Notes: generated by a model from the sequence alone, not told the origin. DNA of 64,000 bases from Stomoxys calcitrans (GCF_963082655.1 NC_081552.1:129347765-129411764), one strand, 5' to 3'; shown: positions 33,307-45,043, numbered from the stretch's first letter. Translations and numbers: made by a program.

Positions 33307-34668
33307 TCTTATATATAAAAATCAATTTGGGTTGGTTTGTTGGTATGTTTGTTTGTTTGTTTTGTATAGACTCAAAAACGGCTGAACCGATTACCTTGAA
33401 ATTTTCACAGATTGTGTAAGTTGGTCTGGAAAGAAACATAGGCTATATATAATTTTTTGATGTCGAAAGAGGGGCGGACTCTCCCCTTACCACAAAAGTA
33501 CTACCCAAAATAAAAGTGTACCGATCGGGACAATATGGGACTGAAATGAAAGGTATTCAGGAGTTGAGTACGAATTTCATATTAAAAATTGGGTTCAAGT
33601 AACTGGGGCCGCCTCAACCCCATAACCCCTTAAAATAGGTTTATTGGACTATCACGATAATATGGGACTCAAATGCAAGGTGTTCGGCAGTAGATGGCGG
33701 ATATGGGCAGGAGGGAGGAACAGGCTTAATAGTTTGTTAACATCGGATGGAGGCGGAGCTTCCCCCGTTATGACAATATGGAAATCAAATGAAAGTCATT
33801 GAAGAGTAGAATGCGAATATGGTGTTGAAAATTGGGTCCAAGTACCCAGGAAGTAGCCCTAACCCAAAAACTCCTCCAAGCATACAAATTGAACGCTCAT
33901 ATCAAATGTAAGGTATTCGGGAGTAGATTACGAATCTGGCATACAAAATCAGATTGAAGTATAGGGGGTCACACAAACCCCAAAAACGCTCGGTTTGATA
34001 TCTATTTTCAGGCCAAAGTGCCGGTGGGCGCCCCATCCCCAAAACCAAAACTCTCCAAACGGGTCACGTTTACCGACCATGGCAATATGAAGATCAAATT
34101 AAAGGGATTTGGGAGTGAATCTCAAATTTAATATCGATATTTGAGTCGAAATATCTGATGTGCCATTACTCCCCTAAAAAGCACTTCTCATTACCCTAAT
34201 TTTCAAATAAACCAGGTCTCGGAAAATTGGTATTGCGATGCGTTCCACTTTTACAGTCATGTGAAACAAAACATGGTTTCTATTGTTGGGGTCGGGTGCC
34301 TCGGGGGCCACCTAAAACCCGGCAAATGGATATATAGACCAAACACGATAATATAGGGTTCAAACGAAATGCTTGAGATAAAAAATTGATATCCAATTGA
34401 AGAGCCTTCCTAGTCGGACGTATTTACTGAGCACTGCAGTATGTGACTTATATAAACGAGTTTTTGGATTGATACTCATATTATATCGATCATATCAATA
34501 TGGTGCTCATATAAAATGTATTTGAAAGAGGATCACGAAGCGTATATATACCTTAACGGCCAAGTGTCTGGTTGGCCACCCCACCCCCGAAATACCCCGT
34601 AAACAGGAAATATTTACCAAAGTGGTAATATGGGACTCAAAAGAAAGGTATTTGGGAGTAGAGTAAAC
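33307..34668 (+). mobile_element. Non-autonomous Helitron, 3'-truncated
   Basis: The start is TCTTATATATAAAAATCAAT at 33307, followed by GTTT-rich sequence, 'gactcaaaaacggctgaacc' and 'gaaattttcacagattgtgt'. Ten or so internal units follow, marked by 'caatatgggact' and 'aaaggtattcgggag'. No CTAG end is found; it stops near 34668 beside a SINE-tail scrap. Confidence 0.7.
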
Positions 34669-35291
34669 TTTTGCTCATGAACCGAGCAGGGGCAAACTTC
34701 TTCATTCTACTTATATTGATATTTTATGAAAAATCCATATGGAATGTAAACAGCCACTGAGACACACATCTCCACTTGCCTACTGATCAGTAACTCAAGC
34801 AAGAACTTCCTTAAATCTGGCTGTGTTTATTTATATTTGTTTTGGTATACTTCTAAGAGACACACATTTGCCTATTAGTCATTATTTCATTCAAGAAACT
34901 CCCTTAAATCTGTCTGTGCCAACACTCTTTTTGGACTACCTACGTATTGTCCCTTCTTACTTTTCGTTTCTCCGAGGAAACCCCTTTTATTTCTGATAGT
35001 TTGCCTTTAAACACAACAACACAAACCAACTTTCGTGTTCAGAAAAGTGAAGCAACCACAGTACAAAGGCATTTTAAAAAGGGAAATGCCGCATAGGTGT
35101 TTCATTATGATGCCTTCAGACCTACTTGATGGTTTTGACGCATGTGTATTGTTTACACTAACGAAGGTCCTTTTTACTAAGTCATAAAACATAGGGCACA
35201 TGCGCCTGTGCTCAAAACTCTTTTACATGCAGCGTGGGCAACAACAAAATGTTATCCTTTTGTGTGCAGAATGGGTGTATGACCGCAACTT
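34669..35291. other. Unassigned, with a SINE scrap and an imperfect duplication
   Basis: 34683-34706 is a minus-strand scrap of the SINE tail (gagcaggggcaaacttctt). Two related segments lie about 95 bp apart: 'cacacatctccacttgccta' (34760s) and 'cacacatttgcctattagtc' (34860s), each leading to 'ccttaaatctg(g/t)ctgtg'. This is an old tandem duplication of unknown nature. Confidence 0.45.
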
Positions 35292-36334
35292 TTTTTATAC
35301 CCACCGCCATAGTATGGGGGTATACTAATCTAGTCATTCCGTTTGTAACACCTCGAAATATTGATCTTACACCCTATAAAGTATACATATTCTTGATCGT
35401 CTAAACATTCTGATCGATCTAGCCATGTCCGCCCGTCCGTCTGTCAAAATCACGATATCCGTTGAACGAGTTATGCTAGCCGCTTGAAATTGCACAAATA
35501 ATTACTATTTATGTAGGTCGTTGGAGAATACAAATGGGCCATATCAATTCAGATTTGGATATAGCTCCCATACAAACCGATTCGACTTCTAAAGCCCTTA
35601 TAAGCCACAGTTTTGTGCGATTTAACTAAAATTTTGCAAATAGAATTCTGTTATGACTTTTAACAACTGTGCCAAATACGGTTCCAATCGGTCTATGACC
35701 CGATTTGACTTCTTGAACCCCTGGAAGCCACAAGTTTCGTCTGATTTGGATTAAATTTTGCACATAGTTTTCTGTTATGACTTCTAACAACTGTGCCAAG
35801 TGCAATCCAAAATCGGTCTATAACCTGATGTGGCTCCCATATAACCCGATCTCCCGCTTTGACTTCTTGAGCCGTTGCAAGCCGTCATTTTTGTCCAGTT
35901 TGGCTCAAATATTGAATGTAGTGCTCTGTTATGACTTTCAAACACTTTACGAAGTAAAGTCTAAATCGGTCCATAACCTGGTATAGCTCCCATATAATCC
36001 GATCTGTTAATTTGACTTCTTGAGTCTTAAAAGCCTCAAGTTTTGCCTGATTTGGCAGAAATTTTGCTTGCGGTGTTCTGTTACGACTTCCAAAAACTGT
36101 GCTAAGTACGGTTCAAATCCATAACCTCATATAGTTCCCATATAAACCAGTCTCTTGATTATCCTTGTTCGGTTCCTAGAAGCCTTATTTTTTGCTGATT
36201 TGACAGAAGTTTGGTATGTGAAATAAAATTATGCGCTTCAACTTAATTTATTTTGTATAAATTTTTAGCAGAATCTATGGTGGTGGGTTCTCAAGACTTC
36301 ACCCGGCCGAACTTAGCACGCTATTACTCGTGTT
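35292..36334 (+). mobile_element. DINE-1-like element, complete (subfamily 3)
   Basis: The left end is TTTTTTATACCCACCGCCAT with a snap-back, then (TA)n and a core with GTCCGCCCGTCCGTCTGTC at about 35427. Units marked 'agctcccatataacccgatc' follow. The right end has 'atctatggtggtgggttctc', CACCCGGCCGAACTTAGC and ctattactcgtgt. The spacing of units is less regular than in subfamily 1. Confidence 0.83.
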
Positions 36335-36654
36335 TCCTGATTTTCTTTCCATTTTTTTTTATTTCTTTTTACAAACCCATCATAAATTAAGCAGCAGTTT
36401 TTTCAGCAAACAACATAATTTTCATTAATAGGCCTACAGTTCTGAAATTGCAGAACTACTGCTTTTATAAGAGCAACACTAACAACAAACAGTGTTTGCC
36501 ATTTTCAACAGACTTTTTCCTATAAGTGTACGCAAATGAGTTGCGAAGTTCTCGAAACGGTCAAAATAAGGTGCAAACTTTGATCAAATAGGGCTTTTTA
36601 GTTAACTGGATTTTTTTTTTGGCTGATTATAGAATATATTTTCAGGTGCAATTT
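36335..36654. other. AT-rich spacer
   Basis: No gene or repeat is recognised in these 320 bp. Confidence 0.4.
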
Positions 36655-37750
36655 GGCGATTTGTAATAAAGGGGATAAACCGACCTTTATTACAAGGAAC
36701 AGGCAGGAGTTACTAGATATTGCCTTTGTATCAAAAGATAGAAGCGTAAGAAGTGTTGGATTACCACAGCTTCTCTGATCATCGTTATATTAGTTTCAGC
36801 CTTGGAGAAAATACTGCGGAAGTGGTCCCTCGGTTAAACAGAAGAAAGGAAGGATTGGGGTACATTTTGGTACAAATTCTGCACTTATATCCCTTTTAGA
36901 CCAGAAATGGAAGTGACAAATGCGCAGGATATAGACATAATGGTCAAGCGGATCACGAAGGTCCTGAATGACTTGCTAGTGTCAATATGTCCTAGTGCCA
37001 AGCCAAGGGGAAAACAGCGACCACCATGTTGGGATGTTTCTGTCCTCGAGACCTATTACGGTGGTCAGGGAATATATGGACAATGTCTCGTGAGGAAACA
37101 CTAGAAACCGGGAAATTCTCCAACGGACAACGAGGCGCTAGAAGAGGGTGTCACTGGTATGCAATCGTCGGAGGTTATTAGGGAAATTGTGTCTGAGCCA
37201 AAAATCCTTTGGGCCATAAGAAGTTTCGGCTTCTTTAAGTCGCCAGTCCCGGATGATGTATCACCGGTTGAATTACAAGCTAGGTCTGATAGACTGGTTC
37301 CTTGGCTTAGGAAGATATACTCTGCTTGTTTCAGCATCCCATATAAACCTGCGGTATGGAGGATCACGAAGGTCATTTTCATTCTGAAAGCAGGAAAACC
37401 CTACCACACGAAGGCGAAAAATTTTCGACCTATTAGTCTCGCATCCTTTATGCTGACGAATCTTAAGAGATTGATAAAAACTTATCTTAGGGCAAAGATC
37501 CCTGGAGATCGCCTGTCGCGGCTGCAGCATGCATATAGTAAAGGCAAGTCCACTGAAACAGCCCTTCACGAACATAGGCTACATAGGGGGTTCTCTCGCT
37601 GTCAAGGAATATACAATCTTGGCACTGAACGTGCTTTCAATAATGTAAAACCGACGTCAATCACGAACCCAACAAAGAGTAGGTTAGCACACGTAAATAC
37701 ACAGTGGCATACCAGTACGCAAATTCTTGTTACTCGTAGGAATACCTAAC
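36655..37750 (+). pseudogene. LOA-like LINE (second family): endonuclease end, linker and RT N-half
   Basis: It starts in the same endonuclease block as 23896 (cctttattacaaggaacagg, with frameshifts). The linker frame at 36907-37104 (LVSICPSAKPRGKQRPPCW) matches the region between endonuclease and RT. The frame at 37159-37749 is RT: SPVPDDVSPVELQ, then WRITKVIFILKAGK, KNFRPISLASF, and LQHAYSKGKSTETALHEH. It ends at a decayed catalytic block (TERAFNNV, where the Asp of the first RT aspartate motif is not present). The element is cut soon after at 37750. The RNase H part at 39880 may be its displaced end. Confidence 0.8.
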
Positions 37751-37943
37751 AATGGTTTACCTATAATGGAATAAATAATCACTTATTGTCAATAAGAAGT
37801 AAAGATACCCAATAAATTTAGTAGTAATCTTACAGGAAATTTGAAAACAAAAGAATTCTCTTAAATCTTAAAGTAATTACAAAATTTTCCAGAAATCAAT
37901 AATTTTTTTCATACTTTTTATGATTTTGGGATTTTTTTTATAT
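37751..37943. other. AT-rich spacer
   Basis: No feature is seen in this short stretch. Confidence 0.4.
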
Positions 37944-38503
37944 TATACCCTTCACCATAGGATGGGGGTACACTAATTTTGTCATTCTGTTTGTAACACC
38001 TCGAAATATGCGCCCAAGATCCCATAAAGTATATATTCTTGATCGTCATGACGTTTTAAGTCGATCTAGCCATGTCCGTCCGTCTGTGACTTCTTGAGCC
38101 TCTAGAGGACGCAGTTATTATCCAATTTGGTTTACATTTTGTACAACGGCTTCTCCCATGACATTCAACATACATGTGAAATATGGTCTGAATCGATCTA
38201 TAGCTTGGTACAGCTCAAATGTAAACCGATCTTCCGATTTTGCTTCTTGAGCCCCTACAAGGTGCAATTCTTATCCGAATGACATGAAATATTGCACAAT
38301 GAATTCTACAATGTATAGCATTCAATTCATTTATGGTCTGAACCGGACTACAACTTGATATAGCTCCAATAGCATAACAGTTCTTATTTATTATTCTTTG
38401 TTTGCCTAAAAAGAGATAACGCGCAAAGAACTCGATAAATGCGAGCCATGGTGTAGGGTATATAAGTTTCGGCCCGGCCGCACTTAGTACGCTCTTACTT
38501 GTT
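37944..38503 (+). mobile_element. DINE-1-like element, short
   Basis: The start is ATTATACCCTTCACCATAGG, followed by (TA)n, a core and a minimal GTCCGTCCGTCTG. About two units follow, then the right end with CGGCCCGGCCGCACTTAG and ctcttacttgtt. At 560 bp it is the shortest copy with both ends, giving a minimal layout for the family. Confidence 0.83.
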
Positions 38504-39878
38504 TTTTTTTTATTTAATATTATTAATTTATTAAACTGTATATCATCTACACTTTTAAGAGCATTGACATTTCCGTACTATTCTATCAAATTCAAAGATA
38601 AGGTGGCCCAGAGGGCCCCTAACATACCCTTTCCCAGAAAAATTAGGCTTTTAGTACCACTGTAACTTTCCAGTTCTAGAAACCACTTCAATAATTTTAG
38701 ACCAATATGGAACAAATATATATTGAAGGGGTTCAAAATTCTCAAGATACTCTGAAATTCTTTGGTCTAATCTGAAATTCTTTTCATTTAAAAACCATAT
38801 CTTCTACACTGAAGGGGCTAAAATTTTCAGAACCCTTTTGGGCTCTCGTCCAATTTTTGTCCAGTGTCAGACAACCAAAACGGACAGACCAAAAATCCAA
38901 AAACCGGCCAAAAAACGGCCTCTTAAGAACGAGAGCATCAAGAAATCAAAATAAAACTGTATGCAATTTACATATTGGCCAAACATGATAAAACAAATTC
39001 GGTCAAATATTTGATAAATCTAAATCAAATATTTGATAAATATAAATCAAATATTTGATAAATCTAAAAAAAAGTGTCCTTAAAAAGCCAAAATAAATAC
39101 TGCTTGAAAATTTTCAGAGAAATACCCAAAATACCCATTTTGAGCAAAGATTGTTTCCACATCGGAATTTTTAGAAATTTGCTGCATAAGCTATAACTAT
39201 AAGTAGGTGCAATCAATTTTTTACACGGATTTAGGGATCATATTGAGTAAAAAATATATAAGCCCAAAAAGGGTATCAGTGTTTTGGATTTTGAGAACTC
39301 GAGAGGATTTCCCAATTTTTTAATAAGAAATTGCATATTTGAAGTACATGTAGCGCCCATTTAAGGCGATTTATCTTGTCAAAATATCCATCTAGAATAT
39401 GTCTTTTTCCAAAAAAAAAGAAACATTAAGGTATTTAAAAATTTTTTTCAAAAAAGAATAATCAATGAAAATAAATTTTTGACCAAAATACAAAAGATAA
39501 TAATAACTGAATAATGAGATGTGGGCACCTCTTACATCACAGCCGTTGCAAATGTTGTTACAAACCCAAATCATTCATTAAAATGAAAATCAAATTCGGT
39601 CAAAATTGCACAAAAAAATTATAATTTTGAAAATCGGAAATCACCCGGACAACATAGGGCCTTGAAATTTTGCACACAATCTCGCTAACACCGCAGCTAG
39701 CCATTCCAAATTTCAAAGAGATATCTCTGCCCGTTCTCACACGGCAGTTTTTAGTTGTTTTTTTTTCGGTTCTATCCCACTGTGTATCGGATGGATTTCC
39801 AGGTGAAGAAGGTTATAATTGATTGATAGAAAAAGAAGTGGTTCAGATGCCTATTAAAGAAGAATGATATAAAGGAAG
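38504..39878. other. Unassigned AT-rich region with a small palindromic tandem repeat
   Basis: No ORF or known terminus is visible over about 1.37 kb. It contains short motifs that recur loosely (ccaaaaaccggccaaaaaac near 38897) and the 22-bp array at 39002-39067. It could be host sequence or an old element. Confidence 0.35.
39002..39067. repeat. 22-bp unit, three copies, with a 14-bp palindrome
   Basis: The 14-bp palindrome ATCAAATATTTGAT occurs at 39024 and 39046, and with one change (GTCAAATATTTGAT) at 39002, so the period is exactly 22 bp. The units are joined by 'aaatctaa' or 'aaatataa'. Confidence 0.9.
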
Positions 39879-40383
39879 GATAAGTTCGCAGACATTTACT
39901 TATTTACAGATGGATTGAAGGTGGAGAACGGTACCGGTTGGGGCGTCCACTGCCTCCAGCTCAGTATTGACATCTCCCTTTGCATGCGCAATGAGTGCAG
40001 CATTTTCCATCCGGTGGTCTATGCAATGGCAACGGCAGCCGAGATCGTTTTCGCGATGGATACCAACCGAAGAAATATCTGTATATTCAGCGATAGTTGG
40101 GCGGCGTTGAAGGCTATCGCTGGTACGGGTTCACTATGCAAGGTATTGGACAGATGTAGAGATAGTTTACTGCGCCTTCAAGGGAGCCATGACTTAACTC
40201 TGCGCTGGATACCAGGGCACAGGGACATAGGAGGAAACGAGAAAGCAAATATGCTTGCGAGGCATTGAACGAATCTGTCAATGGTCTGTCAATGCTTGAG
40301 GTGCGATACAAGGAGAGATAAGTCGCTGCTGCAATAAGTCGCAAGGCAATGTTTTGATATCGTCTTCTCTAACCTAATTTAAC
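39879..40383 (+). pseudogene. LOA-like LINE RNase H and 3' end
   Basis: From 39887 the frame reads ADIYLFTDGLKVENG and continues in the frame 39915-40268: AAEIVFAMDT, then FSDSWAALKAI, then LRWIPGHRDIGGNEKANMLAR. These are the D, E, D and H/N-D blocks of RNase H; the last block has NEKAN where NE.AD is usual, so its final Asp is replaced. The protein ends early at 40268. A 3' region ending 'taacctaatttaacctactg' follows, resembling the 'cctaacctaacc' end of the LINE at 44700. It could be the displaced C-terminal part of the element at 36655. Confidence 0.78.
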
Positions 40384-40645
40384 CTACTGGCAGCTAAGAA
40401 AGCTGTATCATCATATGTTACACAGAAATATCGTCACAGATTGTTATGTTCGAGGTCAATTTTTAATATTATAAAGGCCCCAGCACACTGCCATGTGGAA
40501 CTCCTGCATTTACCATTTCGATTTCAGAATCTATACCATTGATACTTATATAAAAACTTCTTTCATGCCAGAAGAATTTCAGCAGCATATAAAGTGGAGT
40601 GGTAAATAACTGATTCACTTTAAATAAAAAACCTTAATTATTTCA
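40384..40645 (-). pseudogene. Jockey/I-type LINE RT fragment, antisense
   Basis: Read on the minus strand from about 40610, the translation gives LLKFFWHERSFYISING, then VNAGVPHGSVLGPL, the RT block A.VPQGSVLGP with Q replaced by H. A stop and a short gap follow, then TYDDTAFLAA near 40400, equivalent to the YADDTAFLA catalytic block with a residue changed or lost. It is not in any long ORF because of frameshifts. It directly abuts the plus-strand RNase H remnant. Confidence 0.72.
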
Positions 40646-41059
40646 TTTCGATTTGTATTGTAGCAGTTGAGTGAAGCGGACGTGTTTTGATTTCGCTCCT
40701 CAAAGAAAAAATAAATATAAATTCGTATCTCGGAATAGGTACTACCTATTATGTAAAAAAATGTTAAAGCCTTTTGGAGTAGGCTAGAAATGGACTCCTA
40801 AGACTCAACATCTGCGGTGGTGGCGTCAGATCGCAGCATGTCGTCCTCCCCTCCTATAGGTGTGGGTGCCTTGGCACCTGTAGCCGAGAATAATGCTTCA
40901 GGCGCACAACTTGTCGTCAGAGACGGATAAACCAGAGGCACATATGCACAGTTCGTCCCCAGTCTTTACTTAAAGGTGGTGTTTCTGACTCGGATTCAGA
41001 CAGCGACGGTGTCAGCCGAATCGAGAGATGAGGGCATCGGGATAACAGCAAAGTGAGCG

Positions 41060-42011
41060 ATGGCTTCGCTAAGCTCACAAGCAGACCGAAAAAGCGATTC
41101 GGTGCACGACGAAGGAGACAGAGAAGAATGTACCGGCAGCGTAATCGGGCAAAAGTGCAGGATGCTGGAAGGGATAGAACTGATATTCCAAGCACTTCTA
41201 CGGAAGCTGGAAAAAGAATATGATCTCCCGAAGAGGATAACACTGCTAAATTACTGAAGCAGAAAAAGATCTCCCCGCTTTCAAGTACTCTGGGAATACC
41301 AAGCCAGCCATCGCAATGGAGACTCCAGACAGTGTCCTGCGGAGGTGAACAAAGTTGGAACAGGAACGAAGGAAGCGCACACGGCCCCTGAGTCTTCATG
41401 GAGGTCTGTGACTTCCAGAAGGCAACAGCCATCGCGGAAGGGGAAGATGGTCTCTGAGAATGGTAAGGAGCCGCCCTCTTACGCCAGAGTGGCAAGGAAG
41501 CACAACAGAGATGAGATACCTTATGCAGTCATCAATATCGGCCGTGCATCCGGTAGGATTCCACCAGATCATCGGTCCCAAGTGGAGGATCTGGTTAACG
41601 ACCGGACTTTTGAATATGTGTGGAACTCTGTAGAGGGTCCACCCATACAAATGATGAACTGCTAGTATAGAGGGTTTGCGTTTTGCGTTGGGGGAATGTA
41701 TTGATACCGTCAAACAGCTTGTCAGAGGTATTCACGCTCCCTGGGAGAGCGTAAAGCTCGACCTTGTGAGAAAGGTGGATATCCCCCAGCTCACAAAGGC
41801 TACGGTCTTTATCAAGGGATGGGGCAGTAAATTTGCAACGGAACGCATGTTGGGACTCTTGGGCAAGCAAAACGCAGGTTTGGTCGCAGAGAAGTGGGAG
41901 GTCTTCCACATAGAGGAGAAGGAGGAACGAACTCTCTTTGTGGTTGGCATTAATCAAGTCTCCGTGACAAGTATGGCTAAGACTAAAGGCATGACGCACT
42001 ACGGAAGCTAA
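41060..42011 (+). pseudogene. LINE ORF1 remnant, copy 2
   Basis: Three frames follow each other: 41060-41257 (CRMLEGIELIFQALLRKLE), 41345-41665 (PSYARVARKHNRDEIPYAV, then IPPDHRSQVEDLVNDRTF) and 41676-42011 (CIDTVKQLVRGIHAPWES, then KVDIPQLTKATVFIKGWG). The middle and last parts look like the conserved gag-like central domain of R1/LOA ORF1. The usual C-terminal zinc knuckles are absent. Frame breaks near 41258, 41665 and elsewhere make it non-functional. Confidence 0.65.
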
Positions 42012-42675
42012 GCAGTCCTTTTCAAGATTGGGAAGTCTAGGATAGGCAGAAATTTTCATTCTGCGACACCAGGACGTGCAGTGGCAGGTGACTCAACACC
42101 GTCCAATAAACAGGGGGCCGACAACGAGACAATCACGGCATCTCTCAATATTGGAAAGACTAAGAGCAGCAATAATCCTAATACTAAAATATCAGACAGT
42201 GCAGTGGCGAGAGACCCAACACAGCCTAACAAACAGGAACCCGACGACGGACCCATCCCCGACTTAAAGATTCGGAATACTGGGATAAGCAAAGACCCTA
42301 ATCTTGAAACATTAGGCAGCGCAGCTACAGGAGACTCAATGCAACCCAACGAACAGGGAGCCGATGATGGTACCATCACCTACTCCCAAGAAGCCCATTT
42401 ACTTAAGATTTGGAAGGCTAAGATAGGCAAAGAACCTAGTATTAAAACACCAGGTAGAACAGAGAATGGAAACCCAATACAGCCTAACGAATAGGGATCC
42501 GACGATGGAACCATTACCGACTTTATAATTAGTCGGAAGACTAGACTAGGCAATGAACCTAAAACGATGACATCAGGTAGTGCAGTGACAGGAAAGTCAA
42601 TGCAGTCTAAAGAACGGGGAGCAGACGATGAGATCATCACCTACTCCCAAGATGCCCATTTACTGGAGGACCAAT
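42012..42675 (+). repeat. Coding minisatellite in LINE ORF1, copy 2
   Basis: There are five or six units of about 110-130 bp, each with a variant of 'attgg(g)aagactagg', 'aatcctaatactaaaa', 'catcaggcagtgcagt' and 'cagggagccgacgatga'. The frame at 42081-42494 stays open through most units. Related units are at 10060-10420 and 19640-19730. Confidence 0.75.
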
Positions 42676-43205
42676 GATTGAGGAACACTCTTTCCTGACC
42701 ATCGCTACATTATGTTTAGAATAGCACGGCGATCGCGGAATCCGATAAGCTTCCGGAATAAGTTGAAAACGAACTGGACAAAATTCGGAAGGCTGCTCAG
42801 AAGAAGACTTGGCAAGATAATTTAGATTGTCCAAGCATAGAAGAGATTGACGAGAATGTCAACAGGATTACAACTGCACTGGTGGAATCCTTCGAAGATA
42901 TTTGTCCTCTTCGGGAAAGGAAACCAGAGCAAGAAAACCCTGGATGACCGGGAAGATTCGCAGTATTGGGAAAGAGGTCCGCAGACTATTTAACAGAGCA
43001 CGTCAAAAAAAAGCGGAAGTTTATTGGGATGTGTATTACACACGACTCAAGGAATACAATAAGGTTACCAGAGCGGCAAAACGTGCCTCCTGGAAGCTTT
43101 TCTGCGAACAGGTCGATAGCGTTAATGACGCCGCCAAGATAAAAAAGTGTCTCTCAAAAACCCATGTCCAAACTAAGAAAGACGAGGATGGGCAAATTTA
43201 ACGCA
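42676..43205 (+). pseudogene. LINE ORF2 linker region between endonuclease and RT
   Basis: 'FPDHRYIMF'-like text at about 42690 is the end of the endonuclease. The frame at 42902-43201 reads KPWMTGKIRSIGKEVRRLFN, then EYNKVTRAAKRASWKLFCEQ, the basic linker that precedes the RT in R1/LOA ORF2. It ends with KDEDGQI and a stop; the RT that should follow is deleted. Confidence 0.75.
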
Positions 43206-43640
43206 CCACGTTTCCTCATCATCGATATCCGACAAGGTCAAATACTCAGGTGTGATCTTGGACAGGAAACTGAATTGGAAGTGTCACATTCAGGAGCGTA
43301 CTTAGAAGGCTCATGGATGTTGGGCACTATGTAGACGGGCCGTAGGCTCGAAATGGGGACTGAATCCTAGGATAGTCCACTGGCTCTACAGGAGCGTGAT
43401 TGGACCAATACTTACTTACGCCTAGTTTGGTGGACTGCTATGGAGAAAAAGTGCAACATAAAGACCATAAAACAGGTTCAGAGAAAATTTTGTCGTGGCT
43501 TGGGTGGAGCGATGAGGACCACGCCCACTAGGGCACTGGAGACTATTCTAGATATCCGACACTGCGGCTATGAGACTTAAGGCGATGGGAGAACGGATTG
43601 AGGATGGGAGCAGATCATACCATCGCGGTATAATCGAGGC
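43206..43640 (+). pseudogene. LINE RT thumb remnant, copy 2
   Basis: From 43222 the sequence reads ISDKVKYSGVILDRKLNW, then the CHIQERT and ALCRRAVGSKWGLNPRIVHW blocks, with several frameshifts and stops. It is directly joined to the linker region, so fingers and palm are missing. Confidence 0.75.
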
Positions 43641-43764
43641 GACAATAGGAAACCTAGAAGGAAGGGGAGAGGTTTCTGATCAGATACCTGAGATGAACCT
43701 TGAAGCCGAGTGCCACCGGCACAGTCACGGATTGACGTAACCCTAGTATTGCCATCTGCCATGT

Positions 43765-44579
43765 TACACGGATGGATCAAAGCTAGAGGACAGAGTGGGC
43801 CTGGGGGTTTACATTGAAAACCCAGAGACTGGCATCTGTTTCAGACTGCCTGACCATAATACGGTCCTGCAGGCGGAGATCCGGGCGATCACGGAATGCA
43901 TGAAGTGGTGTGGTGCTAACGCGAGGACGTCGAGTGTGAACATCTTTACCGACAGTAAAATTGCCATAAGGGCAATAACAACCAGGTAAGGTCACGAACA
44001 GGCTTGCAGTGTAAGAAGGAGATTCACGCCTTCTCTGAGTATGGGAAAATCCGCATCGTTTGGGTGCCGGGCCATAGCGGAGTAAGGGGATATGCAAGGG
44101 CAGACGATTTCGCGGCGAAGGACAAAGGACTGCCGTCAATAAACTTGGTTAAACCGAAGCCTTTCGGGTCGACGCAGTCCGAGTTAAGGGAGTGGGTGAC
44201 GAATTCGCATGCAACATTGTGGAAAAGCGAAACGGTGGGTAGGACGGCGAAAATCCTACGGGGGGATCCAGATCGTAAGAAGACCAGGCTATTACTGAAA
44301 GGAAGCAAGAAGGAGGTCAGTATAGCTATTGGTATCATAACGGGACACATAGGACTACGAGCTCACTTATGTAAAATCGGTGCGGCAAGTGATAGCATGT
44401 ATAGGGCATGCGGAGAAGATGATAAGACGTTGGAGCATTTCCTTTGTCATTGCCCGCCTTTCGCGTCCAACAGATACCGGTACTTAGGTGGAGACACAAT
44501 ATCAGACATGAACCAACTTAGGGGGGTGGCATTGAAAACTATTAAGGATTTTGTAAGTAGCACGGAATTCCTAACTTAA
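43765..44579 (+). pseudogene. LINE RNase H and C-terminus, copy 2, one frame break
   Basis: The first part (to 43989) has CYTDGSKLEDRVGLGVY, QAEIRAITEC and FTDSKIAI. A 4-bp loss near 43985 then shifts the frame. The second frame (44004-44579) has VPGHSGVRGYARADDFAAK, where NE.AD has become YARAD, and continues unbroken through RNase H into the CCHC-like end (CGEDDKTLEHFLCHC). This shows the normal fusion that is broken in copy 1. Confidence 0.82.
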
Positions 44580-44702
44580 AGTTTTCTTTTTAGATGTTTA
44601 TTTATAGTTTTTAGAGCGCACAACAAGCCGATTTCTGGCTTAGGTGTATGTCCATAGTGGCATGGGGCGGATTAATATCGGCACCCTCAACCTAACCTAA
44701 CC

Positions 44703-44964
44703 ATTTAATTTCTAACTACACCGACCTAAAATGTTTGATAAGAAGATACATCTGACAAACAATTTCAAGGTTATTTGAAATTTCTTATGCATGAAATTTC
44801 TCTTGCATAATGAAAATGGCTGAAATGTGTCCTCTAATATAATTTGAAAGCATAAGCTTAACTTTCATCAAATAGCAGAAAGTAAATCAAATTATATGCC
44901 CATTCGATTTCAGTTACCCCCATGAAGGTGCAGATCCTTGAAATTATATACAAGATCCTTACGT
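44703..44964. other. Unassigned spacer
   Basis: AT-rich sequence between the LOA-type LINE and the jockey-type LINE; nothing is recognised. Confidence 0.4.
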
Positions 44965-45043
44965 AATTGCTTATTGTGTGTCCTTGCTATACACTAGTAC
45001 TGAATTATCGACGTGAGTCACCCGGTGTTAGATCAAATACACT

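Larger units (their letters stand above)
40668..44702 (+). mobile_element. LOA/R1-like LINE, copy 2 of the first family
   Basis: The start region 'agcggacgtgttttgatttc' and 'tctcggaataggtact' matches copy 1 at 9330. ORF1 remnants, a coding minisatellite, the linker before RT, the RT thumb, RNase H and the C-terminal CCHC-like part follow in order. The 3' end is 'cggcaccctcaacctaacctaacc' in two pieces around 44680-44702. The whole RT core is deleted. It is independent of the 9.3-kb copy: it has different deletions and no 1,980-bp duplication. Confidence 0.82.

Noticed and set aside
43783..44139. Long minus-strand ORFs opposite the LINE RNase H (also 11528-11827 and 13508-13807)
   Set aside because: They are shadow frames of a coding sequence whose plus-strand frame has all RNase H motifs.
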